Part shown: one piece after another, positions 1-6,407 of the stretch
Numbering within the stretch: position 1 is the stretch's first letter
Layout of the letters: every line of letters starts with the position of its first letter
Assembly (NCBI GenBank): GCA_039819065.1
Contig: JBCBSS010000179.1
Span: 1 to 13,857 of the forward strand
DNA from: JBCBSS01 sp039819065
GTDB lineage: Bacteria > Bacteroidota > Bacteroidia > Cytophagales > Cyclobacteriaceae
Reading direction: 5' to 3'
DNA length: 13,857 bases
Made by a program: the position numbers and the translations under genes
Notes under the pieces: model-generated
What the model was told of the DNA's origin: nothing
The model's database searches: none
Seen by the model: the letters and a program-made list of their open reading frames with translations, nothing else

Positions 1-77
1 TTAGGCTGCGCGACATGGGTGGTATTATTGTTATCGACTTCATTGATATGAAGAACCCGGATAACAAGAGAATGGTC
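1..77 (+). repeat. Displaced exact copy of part of rng
   Basis: These 77 bases are identical to 297-373. They encode the same rng residues (around the catalytic IDFIDM motif), but in a different frame from the gene that follows, and that frame meets a TAG at 105-107. The match stops abruptly at 77/78, where sequence resembling the native upstream part of rng begins (KIFENFG-like residues). The lack of any divergence and the position at the very edge suggest a contig-end chimera. A real local duplication that breaks the gene is the alternative. Confidence 0.9.
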
Positions 78-79
78 GA

Positions 80-790
80 TCAAAGATTTTTGAAAACTTT
101 GGTATAGAGAAGCAGATCAAATCAGCTTTCGGTCAGTCTGTAAGCTTGAAAGGTGGGGGCTATCTGATTATCGAGCATACCGAGGCGCTACACGTAATTG
201 ACGTGAATAGTGGGAACAAATCGAACCGCGAAGAAAACCAGGAAACTACAGCTTTGTCTGTGAACTTGGAAGCTGCCAGAGAGGTAGCCAGACAGCTTAG
301 GCTGCGCGACATGGGTGGTATTATTGTTATCGACTTCATTGATATGAAGAACCCGGATAACAAGAGAATGGTCTACAAGAAGATAAAGGAAGAAATGTCT
401 GCTGACCGTTCTAAATTCACTGTACTTCCGCTTTCTAAGTTTGGTTTGATGCAGATCACGAGACAGCGTGTGAGGCCGGAAATGAATATTGTTACCAAAG
501 AGGTTTGCCCTACTTGCGGTGGAACCGGTAAAATATCTGCGTCAATTCTAGTCTCTGATCAAATAGAGAGAAACGTTGAATTCCTTTTGAGCAAACAAAA
601 CGAAAAAGGAATCACTTTAGCAGTCCATCCATTTTTGTTTTCATACTTCACCAAGGGCATTTTTTCTCGAAGAGTCAAATGGCTAATGAAGTATCACAAA
701 TGGGTTCGACTGGTACAAGATACATCATTAGCGATCATCGAATTTAAGATCGTAAATAAATCAGGAGAAGAAATTGAGGTTTTAAATTAA
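80..790 (+). CDS. rng: Ribonuclease G, C-terminal part (5' end missing)
   Basis: This is the C-terminal half of RNase G of the RNase E/G family, a cytoplasmic endonuclease that cuts single-stranded, AU-rich RNA in rRNA maturation and mRNA decay. About 236 residues are visible against roughly 500-520 in the family. The reading starts with a KIFENFGIEKQIK-like stretch. It then shows the two metal-binding catalytic aspartates of the DNase I-like subdomain, in VIDVNSG (codon at 200-202) and in VIDFIDM (codon at 332-334). The CPTCGG zinc-link motif near 506-523 joins subunits in the family. The C-terminus is a small-domain-like tail ending in EIEVLN. The true start lies outside the window. Joining to bases 1-77 would break the frame, so I start at the first in-frame codon after the junction. 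The family call is firm; the state of the 5' end is not. Confidence 0.9.
   Translation, partial: SKIFENFGIEKQIKSAFGQSVSLKGGGYLIIEHTEALHVIDVNSGNKSNREENQETTALSVNLEAAREVARQLRLRDMGGIIVIDFIDMKNPDNKRMVYKKIKEEMSADRSKFTVLPLSKFGLMQITRQRVRPEMNIVTKEVCPTCGGTGKISASILVSDQIERNVEFLLSKQNEKGITLAVHPFLFSYFTKGIFSRRVKWLMKYHKWVRLVQDTSLAIIEFKIVNKSGEEIEVLN
297..373 (+). repeat. Native copy of the 77-bp repeat inside rng
   Basis: This is the in-frame copy of the repeat at 1-77, lying inside the rng coding region and encoding the segment around RDMGG...IDFIDM. It reads continuously with its flanks on both sides, so it is the original copy. Confidence 0.9.
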
Positions 791-803
791 ACCTCAATTT
801 CTT
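768..803. terminator. Hairpin terminator overlapping the rng stop codon
   Basis: Arms 768-782 and 789-803 pair perfectly over 15 bp around a 6-base loop (783-788). The 3' side is T-rich (tttcttt). The hairpin contains the last codons and stop of rng. Stem strength plus the following T-rich stretch fit a Rho-independent terminator. A-rich sequence on the other side would also let it work for minus-strand transcripts, but no minus-strand gene is seen to need it. Confidence 0.6.
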
Positions 804-904
804 TCCATTCCTTTCTTACCACGGACCGCATTTTGGCTCTGCCTATACTAGCTGCAAATCCTTTCTTAGTACCATACGTTTCATGAGGTACACATCAAAA
901 CTAA

Positions 905-1369
905 ATGATCATGAAACGACGCAAACTGTTATTTATCCTGGCGGTAATTATGATTCCTGCCTTTGCCTTTACTAAATACTACACCGAAAAAGCGGCTGCA
1001 GCAGAAGAGGTCAAAAAAGTAGTGAAAGAATCTTATATCCATGGTGCCTTTAATGAGCTTAACCCTGAGGCAATGGCCAAAGGTTTCCATGAGGACTTTG
1101 CTATATTCTCAGCAAAAGGTGAAGCAATCGGTAAGTATCCTATTAAAACCTGGGTAGAAAGCGTAAAAACCTCAAAAGCTAAACCGGACTTCGATCCTGA
1201 GAAAAACAAATGGGATCACAACTTTGCAACGGTTGACGTGACCGGCGGTTCAGCCATGGTTAAGGTAGAATTGTCGAAAGATGGTAAGCATATTTTTACC
1301 GATTATCTCTCATTACTCAAGTTTGATAGTGGATGGCGAATTGTGGCTAAAGTCTATCACAAGCACTAA
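905..1369 (+). CDS. Exported NTF2-like / putative lumazine-binding family protein
   Basis: This 154-residue protein has a basic start (MIMKRRK), a hydrophobic stretch (LLFILAVIMIPAFAF) and a short Ala-rich region, so it is probably secreted or anchored outside the inner membrane. The rest resembles the NTF2-like fold of the 'putative lumazine-binding' group. It shows an opening helix (VKKVVKESYIHGAFN), a central DFAIFSAKGE segment, the W-containing helix and a terminal strand pair (TDYLSLLKFDSGWRIVAKVYH). Members of this superfamily bind small ligands or act as small enzymes, and nothing here fixes a substrate. An alternative start lies two codons in (911). The gene converges on the next one with 18 bp between stops. 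No upstream Shine-Dalgarno site is visible, as is usual in Bacteroidota. Confidence 0.75.
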   Translation: MIMKRRKLLFILAVIMIPAFAFTKYYTEKAAAAEEVKKVVKESYIHGAFNELNPEAMAKGFHEDFAIFSAKGEAIGKYPIKTWVESVKTSKAKPDFDPEKNKWDHNFATVDVTGGSAMVKVELSKDGKHIFTDYLSLLKFDSGWRIVAKVYHKH

Positions 1370-1387
1370 TAACACTCCCACAATCTG

Positions 1388-1777
1388 TTACTTAATGGGA
1401 TCGTATTGAGATAGGATTTTCATTTCGTAAAAACTCTGAGGATCCATGGAGTTCATAAAGGATTGCCAAACAGCTTTCGGAATATCTTTGAAAGCTGTTT
1501 TTTTATTGCTCACGCTTACTATAAGATAGCCTACTTTGTTGTCACATGAGTAAAATGAACCTCCCTGAAATCCAGTCACCCTAGATATTTTGAAATCTTG
1601 TTGATATCTGTATTTGCCCTTTTCTATCAGGCTTACTGCCTCATCGGCATTGGCAAAACTGTCAGGCAATTCATCACAGTTGACATTAGTGGGTGCAATC
1701 TTAAGGTTCTGGTCTGCCTGAGCGTAGACCAAATTAGATATCGCAAAAAGAGCTATTATCGGTAAGAGCTTTTTCAT
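1388..1777 (-). CDS. Small exported protein with KTSC-like C-terminus
   Basis: This 129-residue protein starts with a clear signal peptide (MKKLLPIIALFAISNLVYAQ, probable cleavage after the YAQA region). The open frame runs upstream to 1915, but that extension lies mostly inside a repeat element and puts 46 unlikely residues before the signal peptide, so the start at 1777 is preferred. The mature part has two cysteines (C34 and C78) that could pair in the periplasm. The last ~45 residues (YLIVSVSNKKTAFKDIPKAVW onward, ending in ILSQYDPIK) resemble the KTSC domain pattern of a strand, then a 'V/IP..V...F' helix, then an 'I...Y' end. That assignment is tentative and I know of no function. The promoter must lie in the ~40 bp before the start or in the element upstream. 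Confidence 0.65.
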   Translation of the reverse strand: MKKLLPIIALFAISNLVYAQADQNLKIAPTNVNCDELPDSFANADEAVSLIEKGKYRYQQDFKISRVTGFQGGSFYSCDNKVGYLIVSVSNKKTAFKDIPKAVWQSFMNSMDPQSFYEMKILSQYDPIK

Positions 1778-1817
1778 CAAGGTATTTTTAGTTGGTTTGC
1801 CTGAGTAAGGCAAGAAT

Positions 1818-1957
1818 GAAGCTGTCTCAAAAGCTGTCTGTTCCATCCCGACGAGTCGGGTGAGAAATCTTTCTCGACTCAAAGTGTTGATTATCAAGGG
1901 AGTGAGATTTCTCATTGTATTCGAAATGACATTAAAACGGCCTTTTGAGACAGCCTC
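1818..1957. mobile_element. MITE-like element with 16-bp terminal inverted repeats
   Basis: The left end (1818-1833) and the reverse complement of the right end (1942-1957) match at 15 of 16 bases, consensus ga(a/g)gctgtctcaaaag. The 140 bp between them encode no transposase. Inside are further paired arms: 1847-1852 with 1855-1860 (cccgac/gtcggg), 1853-1858 with 1875-1880 (gagtcg/cgactc), and a 10-bp pair 1861-1870 with 1905-1914 (tgagaaatct/agatttctca). The arrangement is that of a non-autonomous miniature element. A 2-base 'at' flanks both ends but is too short to call a target duplication. From memory, termini like these and 'gagaaatct' cores recur in intergenic repeats of Bacteroidota genomes, but no second copy is in this window. 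Confidence 0.7.
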
Positions 1958-2055
1958 ATCTAAGTAAACACTATTTAAAAATACCCATTTTTTGTCTTAT
2001 TGTAAGTATTAACCTAGAGACATTCGACACGCTAAAGTTTGATTATTCTTCGGTT

Positions 2056-3432
2056 CTATTTTACCAACCTGGTTTTGGGATAGGCAGAATGCCAGCCAAA
2101 CCAAAAAGCACGGTGGTAGGGAAGACGTTTTAACACGTCGCCGTTAGTACTGATCAGCTTATCCTCGTGCAATGTCCATTTTTCCCCTGTATTATCAATG
2201 ACCGTAGATTGTTGATCATAGTCAGAAAATGTCTGACCGTTGGTTTCGTAGACCCTGTTTGCTCCAGATTCGTCTGTTAGTACTACCAATCCAACTTCCC
2301 CAACTTTGTCATGGTATATTGGGTGCTTAGATAGATACCTAGCAGAAATGGCTAATTGTTCTTCCGGATATGCTGGCAATCGCAATGCCAAAACCTCATC
2401 CTTATTCTTAAGCCTTCTATCTCTTTTCGGTATATTGAACATCAACTGATCTGTGGCGAAGTAATTATGATAAGCTACACCTTCCCCATAATCTCGTGTA
2501 TGACCGGTTTTCAATGAAAGCACTTGTGTCTCTGGGTGTCTTTTTTTCCACTCACCCCAAGTGGTTGTCACTACACTCATATGCTCTAATGCAATTCCTT
2601 TTCCGGCTAAAGGTCCAATAACAGGTTCGCCCCAAAGTGTATTCCATAGGGATTGAGTGGCTTTATCGTACATGAGTTTATTTGATCTATAGAGGAACCC
2701 ACTGGTTCCCATCTCATGGTTGATGCCGTTGTGCTCACTCTTGTATAAAATTACTGTTCCGCAAAGCGTACAGTACACCCCTACTACCGGCACACCACCA
2801 ACTTCATCCACAAACATTTCATGCCATGCTAAAATTCTCTTGGGGTAGGCTCTCACGTCACCGTTCACCTCAATGCCAAAAACGACATTATCATCTTCAA
2901 GATATTGGGCTTCGGTAGCATTGATCATTTCGGGGTCTCTGAGCGGAGGTATGCCGTCCTGAGCGACACCACCCCAAACTACCTCATCCAGTCTTATCTG
3001 GTTATCATACCTGCCTTCGAAGTATTTTTTGAATCGGCCATCCAACCTGGAGTAGAGTTTCGCCTTGAAATCTGCATAATCGGGAAGAACATGCTCTTTT
3101 TTATTCCAAAGCCAGCGATACCAATCGTTGAATTCATAACCGAATTGCTGACCAGTCTTTTCATGTAGAATTGTCGTTAGTTTAAAAGAATAATCAAGGT
3201 CATTAAGTAGATAAACTGTCTCCAAGACCATTACCGTGTACTCGTCCTTCCAGTTCCTATCCAGATATTGAAGTGTCTGTTCTTTGGCTATTTTATCACT
3301 GGAAAAGAATACACTGAAACGTTCTATCTCCGGCTCACTTAGCGCTAATCCGGTTTGGTTTTGTAACGGACTTGTAGCAGATAGAGAAAATAAAGAAGCG
3401 AGAAATATCAGTATTATGTTTGCCTTGATCAT
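2056..3432 (-). CDS. Exported DUF3179-family protein
   Basis: This 458-residue protein begins with a signal peptide (MIKANIILIFLASLFSLSA), so it acts outside the cytoplasm. The N-terminal ~130 residues are helical and family-specific. From about residue 145 it carries the DUF3179 domain: PPLRDPEMI, a FGIEVNGDVRAYP strand region, LAWHEM with H204, the cysteine pair C221/C224 in VYCTLCGTVILY, a GTSGFLYRSNKLMYD segment, SLWNT, and the typical end LPYHRAFWFGWHSAYP. The conserved His and CxxC suggest a metal or redox site, but the family has no established reaction that I know of. The gene lies 111 bp downstream of the DUF2461 gene on the same strand and may have its own promoter. Its 3' end points towards the MITE-like element. 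The family call is firm and the function is unknown. Confidence 0.85.
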   Translation of the reverse strand: MIKANIILIFLASLFSLSATSPLQNQTGLALSEPEIERFSVFFSSDKIAKEQTLQYLDRNWKDEYTVMVLETVYLLNDLDYSFKLTTILHEKTGQQFGYEFNDWYRWLWNKKEHVLPDYADFKAKLYSRLDGRFKKYFEGRYDNQIRLDEVVWGGVAQDGIPPLRDPEMINATEAQYLEDDNVVFGIEVNGDVRAYPKRILAWHEMFVDEVGGVPVVGVYCTLCGTVILYKSEHNGINHEMGTSGFLYRSNKLMYDKATQSLWNTLWGEPVIGPLAGKGIALEHMSVVTTTWGEWKKRHPETQVLSLKTGHTRDYGEGVAYHNYFATDQLMFNIPKRDRRLKNKDEVLALRLPAYPEEQLAISARYLSKHPIYHDKVGEVGLVVLTDESGANRVYETNGQTFSDYDQQSTVIDNTGEKWTLHEDKLISTNGDVLKRLPYHRAFWFGWHSAYPKTRLVK

Positions 3433-3543
3433 GATCAGAAAGAATTTTAGCTTTCTTCTTCAACGCAAACATGCAAATTTTTCGATGTCGCCTCGCTTAC
3501 AGATGGGTCATATTCCAGCAGCAGGACCTTGTAAATACATCAC

Positions 3544-4209
3544 CTATTTTAGTGCATTGGCCAAAAAATCCTTTATCGGCTGAGCAGCAAGCCAATACTC
3601 CATGATGATATCGGCCAGATCATCGGATAGGATATGTTTTTTATCTATGCTGGTAAAATAGTAGAATGATTTATTGGCAATAAGTGGCTGATCATTGGCG
3701 ATCTCTTCAAACTCTTTGGGTAAGCGTTTATTCTTTTCGCCATGTATTTCGCCAAATTTCTTAACAAAATTCGGTGCTTCGATCAGAGCTTGGAACTGGT
3801 TTGGTTCAGCAGCTATTGCTGTTCTTACCTTGTTGATTTGATCCTTATCTATCCCGTGGGCGCCCCCGTAAATCTCTATGCCTTCAAGAGTCAGTTTGAA
3901 GAAAATACCTGGCACAGATTTATCCTTTCTTCCCGTTTTTGAAATAATTGCCCCTACATGCAGGTTGTAAGGCGTTTTATCGGCAGAAAACCTGATATCT
4001 CTATTGATGCGCATCACAGCATCTTTTGCCTCAATGCGCACTTCTGGATCATGGTGGTTGATCCTGCCAATCATTTCGTCCACGAAAGCTGCGAATGGTT
4101 TTTTGACGGATTGCTCGTAACGCTTGCGGTTGGCATCGAACCATTCTTTATGGTTGTGGTCTTTAAGTTCTTCAAAGAAGGCTATAAAATCGGAAGTGAA
4201 ATAACTCAT
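3544..4209 (-). CDS. DUF2461 (TIGR02453) family protein
   Basis: This 221-residue protein has the usual length for DUF2461. It shows the family hallmarks NHKEWFDANR (residues ~19-28), the central RINRDIRFSADKTPYN (~67-82), a KSVPGIFF strand region, IEIYGGAHG (~111-117) and a final helical region ending in PIKDFLANALK. There is no signal peptide or membrane segment, so it is cytoplasmic. DUF2461 proteins are widespread in bacteria and fungi without an agreed function. The start ATG at 4209 lies 57 bp after the stop of the upstream VOC-like gene, and a hairpin (4224-4252) ends about 15 bases before it. The two may be co-transcribed, with the hairpin tuning the second gene. Confidence 0.85.
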   Translation of the reverse strand: MSYFTSDFIAFFEELKDHNHKEWFDANRKRYEQSVKKPFAAFVDEMIGRINHHDPEVRIEAKDAVMRINRDIRFSADKTPYNLHVGAIISKTGRKDKSVPGIFFKLTLEGIEIYGGAHGIDKDQINKVRTAIAAEPNQFQALIEAPNFVKKFGEIHGEKNKRLPKEFEEIANDQPLIANKSFYYFTSIDKKHILSDDLADIIMEYWLAAQPIKDFLANALK

Positions 4210-4223
4210 GATCTACATTAGGT

Positions 4224-4252
4224 GGTAGCTGCCTTGGTTCAAGGCAGCCACT
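4224..4252 (-). other. Hairpin just upstream of the DUF2461 start
   Basis: Arms 4225-4235 and 4241-4251 pair with a single mismatch (a4227/c4249) around the loop ggttc (4236-4240), with a G-U pair possible at the base. No T-tract follows on either strand, so a classic intrinsic terminator is unlikely. In the minus-strand transcript it lies between the VOC-like stop and the DUF2461 start, where it could limit read-through, stabilise the upstream mRNA end, or affect translation. Confidence 0.6.
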
Positions 4253-4266
4253 GATGGGGGATAGTT

Positions 4267-4641
4267 TTAATTAGGGGAGTGTAAGGCTATTTTATTGCCT
4301 TCACTATCCATGAATATGGCCATATAGCCAATCTCATCAGAGATTTTGGTCTTAGGAACTACTACTTGGCCTCCGGCAGTTTCAACTCGGGCTAATGGAT
4401 CGGCCAAATCATTCCCACCATTCAAATACAGAAGTGAGCCATCTGAAGAGGGTGTATATCCTTCACCTTGTACCACCGCTCCACCTACTCCAGCGTCTTG
4501 GCTTTCCATAGGTAAAAACCCCATTTGAAGGCCCATTATCTCTTGACGGTGTACTTCTCCATTCAGAACAGTGCCGTAGAATTTAGCAGCTCTATCGAGA
4601 TTTGCGGCTGGAATCTCAAACCAGTTAATTGCATTTGCCAT
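4267..4641 (-). CDS. VOC / glyoxalase-like family protein
   Basis: This 124-residue cytoplasmic protein belongs to the vicinal oxygen chelate superfamily (glyoxalase / bleomycin resistance / dioxygenase fold). It opens with INWFEIPAANLDRAAKFYGTVL, the typical first βαβ unit, and closes with YMAIFMDSEGNKIALHS, the typical final strands. A middle segment, GSLLYLNGGNDLADPLARVETAGGQVVVP, matches the second repeat. Candidate metal ligands are few, so a metal-dependent reaction cannot be asserted. Close Bacteroidota relatives are generally named only 'VOC family protein'. The frame extends upstream to 4731, but those 30 codons are AT-rich and unlike the family, and the homologous beginning fits MANAINWFEIP at 4641. 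It is the first gene of a possible two-gene transcript with the DUF2461 gene. Confidence 0.85.
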   Translation of the reverse strand: MANAINWFEIPAANLDRAAKFYGTVLNGEVHRQEIMGLQMGFLPMESQDAGVGGAVVQGEGYTPSSDGSLLYLNGGNDLADPLARVETAGGQVVVPKTKISDEIGYMAIFMDSEGNKIALHSPN

Positions 4642-4848
4642 AGTGTTTAAAGTGTTATTTGTGGTTAAACTATTTCGGTGAATTCGACTGATGTTTATTT
4701 CGACGGATACGATATAAAAGTAGGTTTTCAAGCATCATATTTCCGATCAAAAAAATTGAAAACGTAAAATTTCAATTCACATCATTATTCTATAAATTAT
4801 TGATAATGAATAATATAAGTTAAATTGAAATAAAAAACGTAGAAGTCT
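4642..4848. promoter_or_regulatory. AT-rich divergent intergenic region
   Basis: This 207-bp region separates the starts of the VOC-like gene (-) and the 492-residue protein (+), so it must hold promoters for both. It is strongly AT-rich. Paired arms attgaaa (4755-4761) and tttcaat (4770-4776) could form a small hairpin. I could not find a convincing TTG...TAnnTTTG promoter; the best minus-strand match, tacTTTTa, is imperfect. No Shine-Dalgarno site precedes either start. Confidence 0.45.
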
Positions 4849-6327
4849 ATGGCTAAAAAGGGTAATCTTTTTAAGCTCATAAAGTCGCTGTCAAAAGCTG
4901 AAAAAAGATATTTCAAGATGTTTCTAAACAATGGCGGGAGTAACAAAAACTACTTGCGCTTATTTGATTTCATAGACAATCAAGAGGCTTTGGATGATGA
5001 TAGCATCAAAAAGCATTTTAAAGGAGAGACCTTCTTAAAGCAGTTACATGTGACTAAGAACTACCTCATGAGTCTCATCATGAAGAGTTTGCGCAATTTT
5101 CATGACCGAAATTCCAAAAATGCAGCGCTAAAGGATTTGCTAAGGGATATAGAAATACTCTACAAGCGTGAATTGTATGACCAATGTCACTATGCAATCG
5201 TAAAAGCCCAAAAGCTGGCTTTGGAATACGAAAAACTTGGTGAATTACTAGAGACATACCGTTGGCAACGAACCATAATACAACATCAACTTGGGCCAGT
5301 TGAGTCAAGAGTGTTGATCAGTTCTATTTTGGGTAAAGAACTGAAAGTGATCGAACAGTTGAAAAGACAAAATGAGTACTTCTCCTTGACTTACGATCTC
5401 ATGAATAACATAAGCAATCAGACATACTGGTCAGAGGTACTTGGGCTTTCATTGCTAAAAGACCCTTCAAAGGCGAATAGCATGCAATCGCGTATATTCT
5501 ATTATCACCTTCACTATATTCTCAATACATTTCTAGGTGAGCCAATGACAGGAGTCGAGGCCATCGATACGTTAATAAGCATACTTGAGGATAATCCTAA
5601 AAGAATTAAGGAAGAACCTGATAGCTATATAACGGCTCTTAACAACAAAATGGGCGCACTGCTTCAATTTGGTGACACAGAGGCTACCATTCTGATTCTA
5701 CAAAAAATCCGAAACATTCCTGATAAGTATAACCTGAGAAAGGATGAACGCTCGGTTCTGAAACTGTTCATTCGAACCTATAATGTGGAATTAGAATTAT
5801 ACCGGGATTTGGAGCAGTGGAACAAAGGAGTCAATGTAATTGATGAAATAAGGGCTTTTTTAGAAGAGAATGAGAAGTCAATCGCAGACAACTATCTGGC
5901 TTCTTTTTACTATCAGTTTTCTTATATCTACTTCATGAAGGAAGATTATTCCAAGGCTCTTAAAGATTTAAATAAAATAGTCGCTGAAGGTCATTGGCAG
6001 GGAAGGGAAGACATAATGAGCTTTGCCAGAATCTTAAATTTGATCATACATTTTGAACTGAAGAATATAATGGTGCTAAAGTATGCTGTCGATGCAACCA
6101 GGCGATTCTTGATGAAAAAAAGACAGCTGCATCATTATGAACAGGTCTTGTTGAAATTCTTCTCCAAGTTGAGCACATCTCCAAAATCCCAATACCATGA
6201 CCTATTCAAACAGCTGCAGATTGATTTATTCTCTAAAACTACAGAAGACCAAAAAAGAAGCGCACTGGACTATCTGAATTTTGAGAAATGGATAAATAAA
6301 AAGACGATTCGGACATCCATTTATTAG
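4849..6327 (+). CDS. Large helical protein of unknown function (TPR-like)
   Basis: This 492-residue protein has no signal peptide or membrane segment. The N-terminus is basic and helical (LFKLIKSLSKAEKRYFKMF), followed by a compact ~100-residue segment ending at LLRDIEILYKRELYDQCHY. Most of the remainder is a run of amphipathic helices. The stretch YYQFSYIYFMKEDYSKALKDLNKI looks like a degenerate TPR unit, and similar helix pairs occur before it. I recall this 'SKAEKRYFK' beginning from uncharacterised Bacteroidota proteins of about 500 residues, but know no function. A scaffold or protein-binding role is inferred from the helical-repeat look. It starts at the first ATG after the AT-rich divergent region. 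A membrane cyclase gene follows 80 bp downstream on the same strand, with a weak terminator-like hairpin between them. Confidence 0.7.
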   Translation: MAKKGNLFKLIKSLSKAEKRYFKMFLNNGGSNKNYLRLFDFIDNQEALDDDSIKKHFKGETFLKQLHVTKNYLMSLIMKSLRNFHDRNSKNAALKDLLRDIEILYKRELYDQCHYAIVKAQKLALEYEKLGELLETYRWQRTIIQHQLGPVESRVLISSILGKELKVIEQLKRQNEYFSLTYDLMNNISNQTYWSEVLGLSLLKDPSKANSMQSRIFYYHLHYILNTFLGEPMTGVEAIDTLISILEDNPKRIKEEPDSYITALNNKMGALLQFGDTEATILILQKIRNIPDKYNLRKDERSVLKLFIRTYNVELELYRDLEQWNKGVNVIDEIRAFLEENEKSIADNYLASFYYQFSYIYFMKEDYSKALKDLNKIVAEGHWQGREDIMSFARILNLIIHFELKNIMVLKYAVDATRRFLMKKRQLHHYEQVLLKFFSKLSTSPKSQYHDLFKQLQIDLFSKTTEDQKRSALDYLNFEKWINKKTIRTSIY

Positions 6328-6355
6328 ACTATACCGTACCAATTGTTGTCCCCAG

Positions 6356-6387
6356 CGGCAGTTTAATGTAATTCTACTTGCCGTTTT
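6356..6387 (+). terminator. Weak terminator-like hairpin after the helical protein gene
   Basis: Arms cggca (6356-6360) and tgccg (6379-6383) pair, with extra pairing possible across a one-base bulge, and a run tttt plus further T-rich sequence follows. The stem is short and the loop long, so termination would be partial. It sits between the stop at 6327 and the cyclase start at 6408. Confidence 0.35.
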
Positions 6388-6407
6388 GTAATTTTATCTG
6401 GGCTGTT

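Noticed and set aside
791..895. A 36-codon open stretch on the minus strand with protein-like composition, ending at the hairpin after rng
   Set aside because: There is an upstream in-frame stop and no ATG, GTG or TTG start before a late internal ATG. It could be a gene remnant, but nothing recognisable supports this.
1778..1915. N-terminal extension of the KTSC-like protein frame
   Set aside because: It lies mostly in the MITE-like repeat, and a clean signal peptide begins at 1777, so the extension is not real protein.
4642..4731. Upstream extension of the VOC-like gene
   Set aside because: The extra 30 residues are AT-rich and unlike the family; the fold begins right at the Met at 4641.
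6378..6407. Earlier TTG start for the cyclase
   Set aside because: It falls in the terminator-like hairpin, and ATG at 6408 places a normal basic N-terminus before the first membrane helix.
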